18,588 bases of DNA, from positions 1 through 18,588 of the forward strand of contig JBHAFL010000018.1 of NCBI GenBank assembly GCA_041856085.1, given 5' to 3'. The DNA is from RUG754 sp041856085 (GTDB lineage Bacteria > Bacillota > Clostridia > Peptostreptococcales > Anaerovoracaceae). Made by a program: the position numbers and the translations under genes. Positions 1 to 6,663 of this stretch are shown here, in pieces. Below the pieces are notes generated by a model that did no database searches, was not told where the DNA came from, and saw nothing but the letters and a program-made list of their open reading frames with translations. How positions within the stretch are numbered: position 1 is the stretch's first letter; every line of letters starts with the position of its first letter.

Positions 1-6
1 ATACAT
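1..6 (-). CDS. Start of an unidentified gene leaving the left edge
   Basis: On the minus strand the sequence AAAGGAGTCA is followed by two consecutive ATG codons (9-7 and 6-4). GGAG lies 6 nt before the second ATG, which is the usual spacing, so that one is the likelier start. Only two codons are inside the window, so nothing can be said about the product. It would be co-transcribed with the short ORF just upstream (19-66). It could also be a chance ribosome site. Confidence 0.25.
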
Positions 7-18
7 CATTGACTCCTT

Positions 19-66
19 TCAGAGCCCTATATGTGTCCAGGTTTTTGTCCGCACCCCCCTTACCAT
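19..66 (-). CDS. 15-codon ORF, possible leader peptide
   Basis: An ATG at 66-64 is preceded on the minus strand by a strong ribosome site (AGGAGG, then 8 nt) and opens a 15-codon frame, MVRGVRTKTWTHIGL, ending in TGA at 21-19. The stop lies 9 nt before the next start codon, so the two could be translationally coupled. The peptide is basic (two Arg, one Lys, one His) with no membrane segment. I do not recognise it. It could be a leader peptide, a tiny protein or the truncated start of a lost gene. The strong ribosome site is the only real evidence for translation. Confidence 0.3.
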   Translation of the reverse strand: MVRGVRTKTWTHIGL

Positions 67-107
67 AATTGTCTCCTCCTAATCTGTTTTGTAGCTACTC
101 CAATCAC

Positions 108-271
108 ACTTATTACAACTCATTTTAGTTCGTTACACGGAAGCTTATCGTTCCAACCTGCTTAATCGAGTTTATATAATAAGGGATTGGTTGACAGTTT
201 TTTTGACGGATGTAAAAATCCAAAAAGACGAACACCAGACCAACTACTCCCCTTATTATATGAAATAAGTG
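108..271. repeat. Nested inverted repeats in AT-rich intergenic DNA
   Basis: An outer pair CACTTATT (108-115) / AATAAGTG (264-271) encloses an inner 12-bp perfect pair ATATAATAAGGG (174-185) / CCCTTATTATAT (250-261). Inside that is a further TTGGT (187-191) / ACCAA (239-243). The arrangement could fold as one long hairpin, be the ends of a small decayed mobile element, or be paired regulator sites for the leftward gene. No coding frame of note lies here. Nothing beyond these repeats is seen between 67 and 317. Confidence 0.4.
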
Positions 272-317
272 TAACAATTAGAGATTACTCTCTATCTGCT
301 ACACTTTTATGGTACTA

Positions 318-388
318 AAAAATATAAAAAAATAAAAATCCTTTCGCTTTTCGAAAATAATCCCTTATTTTCGCGCAAAGTGAAAGGA
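318..388 (-). terminator. Rho-independent terminator of the efflux operon
   Basis: A 12-bp stem (339-350 with 377-388, one G-U pair) continues into a perfect 9-bp stem CGAAAATAA / TTATTTTCG (352-360, 365-373) around a TCCC loop. On the minus strand it is followed by a T-rich run across 338-318. It lies downstream of the permease and the kinase remnant and in their orientation, so it very likely ends that transcript. Confidence 0.8.
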
Positions 389-422
389 AATCCGACTATA
401 TTTTGTAAGAACACGCTTCCGC

Positions 423-569
423 CTATATCGTAATTTTAATCGTCATATTTTTACCGTCGGCGCTTACCGCATTGATAGAGCCGTTATGCTTTTCGACTAT
501 CAGCTTAGCCATCGAAAGCCCTAAGCCATGTCAGCCGCTGAGGGAATTTCTGTGCTCGTCAAGTTCGCC
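423..569 (-). pseudogene. Decayed C-terminus of a sensor histidine kinase
   Basis: Read on the minus strand, the frame ending in TAG at 425-423 gives HGLGLSMAKLIVEKHNGS followed by about 18 residues ending KNMTIKITI. This is the G2 box and last strands of a HATPase_c domain, as at the C-terminus of two-component histidine kinases. Just before the HGLGLS motif is an in-frame TGA (533-531). Upstream of the TGA the same frame continues with kinase-like DEHRNSLSG, then similarity fades. The H-box, DHp domain, N-box and sensor are absent, so this is a relic. It sits 70 bp after the permease gene in the same direction, suggesting the efflux operon once carried a two-component system. TGA is a normal stop elsewhere in the window, so recoding is unlikely. 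Confidence 0.7.
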
Positions 570-638
570 GCTGCATTTCAAACTAATCCCCTGTAGCATT
601 ATAAAGCAATGAATTATGAATATCAAGCTTAACCGCGG

Positions 639-1904
639 TTATTCGTATCTTAACGCATCGATAGGGTCAAGCTTCGCCGCCTTGTTCGACGGGTAGTATC
701 CGAAGAACACCCCGATGAACATTGAGAATCCGACCGCAATGATTACCGAGGATACAGCCGGAAGAGTCGGCGCCTTTAACAGGATACTTCCCAGATATCC
801 GAGTCCCGAACCGAAGACCACGCCTATCGCTCCGCCTATTACACATATTATAATGCTTTCGATTATGAACTGACTCCTGATATCCCTGTTGGTAGCCCCC
901 AGCGCCTTTCTTATACCTATCTCTCTCGTGCGCTCCGTTACCGAAACGAGGAGAATATTCATAACTCCTATTCCCCCGACCAGAAGCGATATCGCGGCTA
1001 TTGCTCCTATTGCCAGCTTCACCGAGCCCATAACGTTATTGACCTGTGAGATGGCGGATTCAAGGGTTTCGGATTTTACCAAGGCTCTTTCGTTTTCCTT
1101 ATAATAGTTATCGTTAAAGAACTTCTCTATCTCCTTGGCGGTATTCTTTAATTCTTCTCTGCTGTTCGCGGTAAGGATAAAGTTAAATATGCTGTCCGCA
1201 CCAGTGCTGCCGTCTGAAAACTGCCTGTTTCCCACGCTTATGGGTATATACGCGGGCGTAGGGGCGTCTGCCGATTCTCCTCCGAGTATTCCGAAGCTCT
1301 GCGGCTCATGCTTATACACTCCGACTATCATATATGTCCTTATACCGCCCGTGTCAAGTTTGACCTCAAGCTCCTGACCTAAGGCGTTTTCAGGCTTCCC
1401 TCCGTATGCCTTTTTAACGAGCTTATCCGAAATTACGATAATTTCCCTGTTTTGCGCGATATCCTCTTCGCTAAGAAATCTTCCCGTGAGCATCTTCAGT
1501 TTGTTAGCGTCGACATAGCCTGCCGATACCGAACTTATCCTTATGCCGTGAAATTCCTTGCCTGCTCTGACCTTTCCGCCGCTTCCCGCGCCCGAAAGAG
1601 CCACCGATTTAATCTTGTCTGCGAAACGAGCCTGCATTGTCTCAATCTGAAAAGCTTTCATACCGTCGTCGGCAACAAGCTCGTCGTAATCGTGCCCCGC
1701 TTTAACATCTACATAGATGCTTATCGAGTTGCTGCTGAACGAATCGAAGCCCTGCGATACCGAAGTGGATAATGCGCGACCTATGGTTGATATGCTTATT
1801 ACGGATGATATTCCTATAATTATTCCGAGCATCGTCAGGAAGCTTCTCATCTTATTCAGCTTAAGTCCGACCGCCGCAACCTTAATATTTTCAATGATAC
1901 TCAC
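639..1904 (-). CDS. MacB-type ABC transporter permease
   Basis: A 421-residue integral membrane subunit of a tripartite-like ABC exporter. The layout is that of MacB/FtsX-type permeases: one N-terminal TM helix (about residues 18-40, after NKMRSFLTMLGIIIG), a large extracytoplasmic MacB_PCD domain (about 45-285), then three TM helices (about 295-415). Between the first two of these is the conserved cytoplasmic stretch TERTREIGIRKALGAT. The start is GTG at 1904, overlapping the TGA of the ATPase gene by 4 nt (GTGA), which implies translational coupling; a GAGGTGA ribosome site lies just upstream. The ATPase is a separate polypeptide, unlike Gram-negative MacB, where it is fused. The substrate is unknown; relatives export peptides, lantibiotics, macrolides or lipids. 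Confidence 0.9.
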   Translation of the reverse strand: MSIIENIKVAAVGLKLNKMRSFLTMLGIIIGISSVISISTIGRALSTSVSQGFDSFSSNSISIYVDVKAGHDYDELVADDGMKAFQIETMQARFADKIKSVALSGAGSGGKVRAGKEFHGIRISSVSAGYVDANKLKMLTGRFLSEEDIAQNREIIVISDKLVKKAYGGKPENALGQELEVKLDTGGIRTYMIVGVYKHEPQSFGILGGESADAPTPAYIPISVGNRQFSDGSTGADSIFNFILTANSREELKNTAKEIEKFFNDNYYKENERALVKSETLESAISQVNNVMGSVKLAIGAIAAISLLVGGIGVMNILLVSVTERTREIGIRKALGATNRDIRSQFIIESIIICVIGGAIGVVFGSGLGYLGSILLKAPTLPAVSSVIIAVGFSMFIGVFFGYYPSNKAAKLDPIDALRYE

Positions 1905-2584
1905 CCCGTCACCTCGATTCTGCCGTCGGACATCGTGAGAATTCGGTCGGTCTCCGCCGCAAGCTCCCTATTATGGGTGATAAGTATTATCGTTTTTTTC
2001 TGCTCCCGATTCAGCTTATGAAACAAGTCCATAACGACGCGTCCCGTCTTAGAATCAAGCGCGCCCGTGGGTTCGTCCGCCAATATAATCTCCGGGTCGT
2101 TAGCCATAGCGCGTGCGATGGCGACCCGCTGTTTCTGACCTCCCGAGAGTTCATTGGGATTATGCTTCGCTCTGTCTTCCATCTCCACAATCTCGAGAAG
2201 CTCCATTGCTCTTCGGGTTCTTTCTTCACTCGGAACTCTTTTGTACATCATAGGCAGCTCTACGTTTTTTAGAGCGCTCAGCCTCGGTATCAGATTGAAA
2301 TTCTGAAAAACGAAGCCTATTTTTTTGTTTCTTATTGCGGATAGCTCGTTGTCCTTCGCCTCAGATGTGTCCAACTCCCCTAAGCTGTATTTCCCCTCCG
2401 TGGGTCTGTCAAGAAGACCGATTATATTCATAAGAGTGGACTTTCCCGAGCCTGAAGCTCCTACCACGGATACGAAATCTCCGTCATATACATCTATATC
2501 AATTCCATGAAGAATTTCAAGCTCGTTAGGCTTGCCGATGTAGTATTTCTTCACGATACCTCTCATCTCAATGGTTTTTTGCAT
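1901..2584 (-). CDS. ABC transporter ATP-binding protein, LolD/MacB class
   Basis: A cytoplasmic ATPase of 227 residues, full length for the LolD/MacB/SalX class. Visible motifs are Walker A GASGSGKST (42-50), Q-loop Gln93 in FQNFNLIPR, signature LSGGQKQR (145-152), Walker B IILADEPTGALDS (165-177) and switch His203 in LITHN. All catalytic residues are present. The ATG at 2584 is one base after the adaptor's stop codon and is preceded by AGGAG with 8 nt spacing, inside the adaptor's last codons. Its stop overlaps the permease start. It powers the permease encoded next. Confidence 0.93.
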   Translation of the reverse strand: MQKTIEMRGIVKKYYIGKPNELEILHGIDIDVYDGDFVSVVGASGSGKSTLMNIIGLLDRPTEGKYSLGELDTSEAKDNELSAIRNKKIGFVFQNFNLIPRLSALKNVELPMMYKRVPSEERTRRAMELLEIVEMEDRAKHNPNELSGGQKQRVAIARAMANDPEIILADEPTGALDSKTGRVVMDLFHKLNREQKKTIILITHNRELAAETDRILTMSDGRIEVTG

Positions 2585-2585
2585 A

Positions 2586-4331
2586 CTATTCTCCTATAGG
2601 TGCGTCAACAAGCGTCACTTTCGTACCGCTGCTGTATTCATCAGGCGAGTTTACTGCCCTGAGCTTCTTTTTCAGTTCCTTCGAAGTTATCACGCTCTCA
2701 AAATCGTTTTCCGCCGACACCTCAACCTCTATCTCTCTTATTGTGTTAACGCCCGCGTCTCCGTCCACCACAAGTATGAACCGCTTGCCGTTCTTTTCAT
2801 AAATCGCCGTCGAAGGCACAGTATATACCTGCTCTTTTTTCTCGATTATGTACTTGATTCTTACGGACATTCCCGGCTTGATTTCTTTGATTATCTTATC
2901 CTCAAAAGATATTTTCGTACCGTAGACTACCTCAGAGGACGTGCTGATACCCTGTGCAGCCGTAAGCGGAATCGGGTTTACCGAGCTGAGGCTCCCCTCG
3001 AATATTCTGCCGCTGCCGAGAGCGTCGCTTGTAATTTCGACTTTCATTCCTCTCCTTAAATCGTTCACATCGAATTCCTTAACGCTTGAATCCACGACAA
3101 CTCTTCTTACGGTTTCGATTTTTGCGACGTAATTTTGAGGATTCTGCCCTTTTATCATATTCATCTCCGTGATTGTTCCTGAGAGCGGAGCCTTTATCAC
3201 GGTTTTTTCTAAATCCTCTCTCAGATATTTCAAATCGACGGCGATTAAATCATTGTCCGCGCTTTTTTTCGCAATACTTAAATTATTTTTTAGGGCTTCA
3301 ATCTCATCATCAACGGCTATCTTCGTAATTTCAAGGTTCTTAACCGCGGCGTCATAGCTCCTCTTCATTACGTCGACATTATTCTTATATGTCGAAAGCA
3401 TATCCTCTCTGCCTTTAGCCGAGAGCTTCTGCTGATTTTCGGAATCCTTAACATTTTTATCAGCGATATCGAGCGCAAGCCCCTGCTGGTCAAGCTCCTG
3501 ATTCGCCATCAGCACTGCGGTCTCAGCCTGCCGTACCTCCGCCTCGTATCTCTTGATCTCCGCGTCCGCCGCGGCTATCTCCGCATCCGTAACCGCCTCG
3601 CCGTTTTTCTTTCGCGTGATTAACTTAATATATTCGCTTGTTTTTATCGAAAGCTTATATTTAGCGTCCGCAAGCTCGCTCTTCAAATTATCGAGCTTCT
3701 GCTTCGCATATGTATAGCTGATTGACGCGCTGCTCTGTGTGTTTTTTAGGTTGTCCTTAGAAGCGTTAGCTGAAATGAGCTGCTCGTTATATCCCTCTTC
3801 TATGGATTTTTTGAAGTCTTCATAGGTTTTTTTCGCTCCCTGCCATGCGTCGTAGGCGCTCGTAACGGCTGCCTCCGCTGAAGCAATCTGAGCGTTTGTG
3901 CCGTTCTTCCTGTTCCTGAGGGCTCTGTTAAGCTGTTCGCTCGCATTTTTTATCTGCGCGTAAGCGCTCTTGTCGGAAGAGCTTATCGAAGCCTTTTTTA
4001 TCTCTATCTGCTGCTCGATAGATGACGAGTCGAGCACGGCGATTACCTGCCCTTTCTTAACCACGTCTCCCACCTTAATTTTTATCTCTTTAACGGGAAG
4101 CATCCTCTCCGCATAGACATAGCTGTCCTTTTCGCTTCTTACCTTGCCCGCCTCTGTTACCGAGTTGACGAAGTCCTTTTTTATTATCTCTGTAGTTTCG
4201 GCAAACGCCATTATCGGATACTTGCTCTGATTTCTCCTCAATGCAAAAAATGCAGTCAAAACAGCCATAATCAAAGCTGCGGCGATAATTTTTTTCTTGT
4301 GATTCTTTAATACTTGCACGATTTTTTTCAT
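2586..4331 (-). CDS. Efflux adaptor (HlyD/MacA-like) with long coiled coil
   Basis: A membrane-fusion/adaptor subunit for the ABC exporter encoded after it. With the start at 4331 it has 581 residues. It shows a Lys-rich N-terminus, one TM helix (about 14-32), a first half biotinyl-lipoyl-like segment containing VKEIKIKVGDVVKKGQVIA, and a very long Ala/Glu/Lys-rich coiled-coil region (about 90-370). After that come the second lipoyl half (IKAPLSGTITEMNMIKGQ), a beta-barrel region and a membrane-proximal domain. MacA-like proteins are usually 350-420 residues, so the hairpin is unusually long. I chose ATG 4331 because GGAG lies 5 nt upstream; the in-frame ATG at 4352 adds seven residues but has no ribosome site. 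There is no outer-membrane partner gene. Confidence 0.85.
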   Translation of the reverse strand: MKKIVQVLKNHKKKIIAAALIMAVLTAFFALRRNQSKYPIMAFAETTEIIKKDFVNSVTEAGKVRSEKDSYVYAERMLPVKEIKIKVGDVVKKGQVIAVLDSSSIEQQIEIKKASISSSDKSAYAQIKNASEQLNRALRNRKNGTNAQIASAEAAVTSAYDAWQGAKKTYEDFKKSIEEGYNEQLISANASKDNLKNTQSSASISYTYAKQKLDNLKSELADAKYKLSIKTSEYIKLITRKKNGEAVTDAEIAAADAEIKRYEAEVRQAETAVLMANQELDQQGLALDIADKNVKDSENQQKLSAKGREDMLSTYKNNVDVMKRSYDAAVKNLEITKIAVDDEIEALKNNLSIAKKSADNDLIAVDLKYLREDLEKTVIKAPLSGTITEMNMIKGQNPQNYVAKIETVRRVVVDSSVKEFDVNDLRRGMKVEITSDALGSGRIFEGSLSSVNPIPLTAAQGISTSSEVVYGTKISFEDKIIKEIKPGMSVRIKYIIEKKEQVYTVPSTAIYEKNGKRFILVVDGDAGVNTIREIEVEVSAENDFESVITSKELKKKLRAVNSPDEYSSGTKVTLVDAPIGE

Positions 4332-4385
4332 CTCGTCTCCATAATATTTCATAATGATATTGTCTTAAGCGCTTAGGCTAATGAT

Positions 4386-4414
4386 AATATACCACAGCCG
4401 ATCATGCTTGTCAA
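4386..4414 (-). promoter_or_regulatory. Sigma-A-type promoter of the efflux operon
   Basis: On the minus strand a perfect -35 TTGACA (4414-4409) is followed by a 17-bp spacer and TATATT (4391-4386). Transcription should start near 4379, giving a leader of about 48 nt before the adaptor start at 4331. It is the best promoter match in the window, so the operon may be expressed well unless repressed. No clear operator palindrome overlaps it. Confidence 0.8.
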
Positions 4415-4417
4415 CAT

Positions 4418-4453
4418 ACGAAAAAGCCGAACCTGATTGCAGGTTCGGCTTTT
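4418..4453 (-). terminator. Terminator downstream of ssrA
   Basis: A perfect 14-bp stem AAAAGCCGAACCTG (4422-4435) / CAGGTTCGGCTTTT (4440-4453) with loop ATTG. On the minus strand the stem ends in TTTTTCG, giving a U-tract for transcripts coming from ssrA. It ends four bases before the -35 box of the efflux promoter, insulating the two units. Confidence 0.8.
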
Positions 4454-4460
4454 CTCGTAT

Positions 4461-4543
4461 GGCGGGACTCCGCCCCGCCTGTAAGCCCCCCTCGAGGGGC
4501 TCTACCTTACGTACAGGCTCGGACAAGGCGCGAGAAAGCGCCT
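4461..4543. repeat. Cluster of GC-rich hairpins, REP-like
   Basis: Three stem-loops follow one another: GGCGGG/CCCGCC (4461-4466, 4474-4479), AGCCCC/GGGGCT (4484-4489, 4496-4501) and AGGCGC/GCGCCT (4526-4531, 4538-4543, loop GAGAAA). The block is much richer in GC than its surroundings and lies between the tmRNA 3' end and its terminator. Palindromic CCCCTCGAGGGG-like repeats are common intergenic elements in gut Clostridia; that identification is from memory and not verified here. Between 4544 and 4636 I see nothing else. Confidence 0.45.
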
Positions 4544-4636
4544 ATGCCCCCTACGCGTGGCTGCTGTCGGCGCTATAGAGAGGGTATCGCGCGCCGGGAG
4601 GTAAACAATATTCTTATCCGGTGGAACGTAATACTT

Positions 4637-4681
4637 CAAATCCGAAACAATGTTTCACGAAAAATAAGGTGTTCGGATTTG
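4637..4681 (-). other. Inverted repeat just after the tmRNA 3' end
   Basis: A perfect 10-bp pair CAAATCCGAA (4637-4646) / TTCGGATTTG (4672-4681) encloses 25 nt, beginning 8 nt beyond the encoded CCA end of tmRNA. No U-run follows on the minus strand, so it is not a canonical terminator. It may be a processing or stability hairpin in the tmRNA precursor. Confidence 0.35.
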
Positions 4682-4688
4682 CACTATC

Positions 4689-5045
4689 TGGTGGAGATGG
4701 CGAGAGTCGAACTCGCGTCCAAAAGCGTTTCCGCAGAACTTTCTCCGAGCGCAGTTGATAATTTAATGCTTCGAATCTTCGACCGCCTATCAACAAGCTG
4801 CCGATTCATCTATCTCGTAATTCCTTGTGCTGCCGAGAACTCACACAAGGGTTCCCCGTTTAATCGACGCCGATATTTGAACCAACGGGTATATTCAAAC
4901 TGACGCGCTGTGCAGACTATGCTGCTAATGCGAATGTGTTGTTATTTTTAGCGTTTATATTTAACGGGTCATTTTTTAGGTGGATTCGACCGACCACCGC
5001 TCGCTTATTCCGGTTCCACACCCCTGTCGAAACCTTTACATCCCC
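4689..5045 (-). ncRNA. ssrA: Transfer-messenger RNA (tmRNA)
   Basis: A one-piece tmRNA of 357 nt that rescues stalled ribosomes and tags the nascent protein for proteolysis. The 5' end GGGGATG (5045-5039) pairs with CATCTCC at the 3' end (one G-U pair), followed by ACCA with the CCA encoded. The T-arm GTTCGACTCTCGC and the conserved 5' block AAAGGTTTCGACAGGGG are present. The tag frame starts at a GCT resume codon (4952-4950), preceded by ATAAAC with the expected A at -4. It encodes AKNNNTFALAA, stop TAG (4919-4917), so the full tag is A-AKNNNTFALAA. Its protein partner SmpB is encoded at 9693-10151. No convincing promoter was found in 5046-5160. Confidence 0.95.
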
Positions 5046-5058
5046 ATTTTCAGGGTAA

Positions 5059-5074
5059 CGGCGCTTAAGCGCCG
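5059..5074. other. 16-bp perfect palindrome upstream of ssrA
   Basis: CGGCGCTTAAGCGCCG reads the same on both strands and lies 13 bp upstream of the mature tmRNA 5' end. It could be a protein-binding site or a hairpin in a tmRNA precursor leader. No T-run follows. The rest of 5046-5349 is AT-rich spacer between divergent ssrA and the HD-GYP gene, with one further small hairpin CCGCG/CGCGG (5245-5261). I see no riboswitch or confident promoter in it. Confidence 0.4.
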
Positions 5075-5349
5075 GCGGCAAGGATATATGCCGTACGCAC
5101 CCTTTCACTTATAACTCAGTTTTCATACCCGAAAGGTTACAAAATCGGCTTTTTTTACTGTACTTTATTCTGAAATGATGTTATACTCTATATAATTATA
5201 TACTATTTTTTTGTTACGGTCGACAATTATTTTTAGCGCTATGTCCGCGGCGTTTTCGCGGTAATTAAAGTTTAAGCGGCAGAGCGAACCGAGCATAATT
5301 TTAGTTTATATTTTTTATATTTTTTTGTTAAAAGGCACGGTTATTATTT

Positions 5350-6609
5350 ATGAAAATCGATTTAATCTCAAACGTCTACAGTTTAAGCAAGGCTCAAAAC
5401 ATCATTTCACCCGCGCTCGGCGCGCACCAGCCCGAGGTCGCATACTTAGCCTACAGGCTCGCCGACGAGCTTAATCTTGACAAAAAAACAAAAAATCAGC
5501 TCTTATTCGCGGGGCTTCTGCATGACATAGGAGCTCTTTCGCTTCAGGAAAAATTCGACGTGATACGGGAGACCTCACTGAACATAAACACGCACGCGTT
5601 TCGAGGAGCATACATACTGAAAGAGTTCGCCCCGCTCAGCAGCGCGGCGCGCTATATCAAATATCATCACTTCAACTGGCATTACGGTAAGACCTATGAA
5701 AATTATCCCGACATTCCTAAGGAAGCACAGATTCTTCACCTTGCCGACAGGGTATGCTCCCTGATTTCAAAGGACAGTTTCATTCTTTCGCAGGTAACTT
5801 CATTAACCGAGAGCATAAAAAGCGGCGCGGGTACAGCGTTTCCCGCCGAGTATGTTAAAGCCTTTTTATCTCTTGCGAAGCGTGAAAGCTTTTGGCTCGA
5901 TCTCGTTTCAGAAGACCCGATTTCCAATATAGACCTCTCTCTCGTCGCTTCCGTCGAGATTGAAATCGACGAACTCATATCGCTGGCACGAATATATTCA
6001 TACCTGATAGATTTCAGAAGCCCGTTCACCTCGCGTCATTCGGCAAGCGTAGCGGGAGTCGCCGTCAAGCTGGCGGAGCTTATGTGTTTCTCTCCTTACG
6101 AGCGTAAGAAAATGCTTGTAGCAGGCTATCTGCACGACTTGGGAAAGCTCACAATCGACAACGACATCCTGGAAAAGCAGTCCGCGCTGAGCCCCGAGGA
6201 GTTCGACGCCATACGCTCGCACACATATTACACATATAAACTTCTCAGCTATGACCCCGCGTTCAGTGAAATTCGAGAATGGTCGGCATATCATCACGAG
6301 AGGCTTAACGGAGCGGGCTATCCGTTTCACATAGGTGACTCGGAGCTCTCCTTAGGTGCGAGAATAATGGCTGTTGCCGACGTATTCTCCGCACTGTGCG
6401 AAAAAAGACCGTATAAGGACGCTATGCCTAAGGATAAGGTATGCTCCATTCTGCTCGGTATGGTAGACAGCGGTTCTCTCGACAAAAACATCGTGGATAA
6501 GATTATAGATAATTTCGAGGTTTGCCTCGGAGTATGCTCTTCATTCGGCGAGGAAGCAGTCGCCGAGTACGGCAAAATCGAAAAAATAACGGCTGAGGCT
6601 TTGATTTAG
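5350..6609 (+). CDS. Tandem HD / HD-GYP domain protein, likely c-di-GMP phosphodiesterase
   Basis: A soluble 419-residue protein with two HD-type domains and no membrane segment. The N-terminal domain has HD at 58-59 (LLHDIG) and YHH near 104-106, but NWHYGKTYENYP in place of a GYP loop, so it is a divergent copy. The C-terminal domain is a good HD-GYP: HSASVAG near 225, HD at 262-263 (YLHDLGKL), then HHERLNGAGYP (315-325). HD-GYP proteins of this kind hydrolyse c-di-GMP to pGpG or GMP using a metal centre; activity here is inferred from the motifs. It lies 54 bp upstream of a diguanylate cyclase in the same direction, so the pair probably sets c-di-GMP in opposite directions. The ribosome site is weak: AAGG is 14 nt before the ATG. 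No upstream in-frame start was found. Confidence 0.85.
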   Translation: MKIDLISNVYSLSKAQNIISPALGAHQPEVAYLAYRLADELNLDKKTKNQLLFAGLLHDIGALSLQEKFDVIRETSLNINTHAFRGAYILKEFAPLSSAARYIKYHHFNWHYGKTYENYPDIPKEAQILHLADRVCSLISKDSFILSQVTSLTESIKSGAGTAFPAEYVKAFLSLAKRESFWLDLVSEDPISNIDLSLVASVEIEIDELISLARIYSYLIDFRSPFTSRHSASVAGVAVKLAELMCFSPYERKKMLVAGYLHDLGKLTIDNDILEKQSALSPEEFDAIRSHTYYTYKLLSYDPAFSEIREWSAYHHERLNGAGYPFHIGDSELSLGARIMAVADVFSALCEKRPYKDAMPKDKVCSILLGMVDSGSLDKNIVDKIIDNFEVCLGVCSSFGEEAVAEYGKIEKITAEALI

Positions 6610-6663
6610 CCGCAGTTAAAGAAAGGAAGACGCCTTTTATTCAATATACGAGGAGTGACAGAT

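Noticed and set aside
531..533. TGA in the kinase remnant read as glycine or tryptophan (alternative code)
   Set aside because: TGA is the normal stop of the ATPase gene and of lepB in this window, and the remnant lacks all upstream kinase domains.
4917..5108. 63-codon ORF on the minus strand ending AKNNNTFALAA
   Set aside because: Only its last 11 codons are translated, as the tmRNA tag; the rest is tmRNA structure and upstream DNA.
5046..5349. c-di-GMP (GEMM) riboswitch ahead of the HD-GYP gene
   Set aside because: I looked for the conserved GEMM core and tetraloop receptor pattern and did not see it; only a small CCGCG/CGCGG hairpin is present.
6655..6663. GTG at 6655 as the start of the diguanylate cyclase
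   Set aside because: It overlaps the AGGAG ribosome site that is correctly spaced for ATG 6664.
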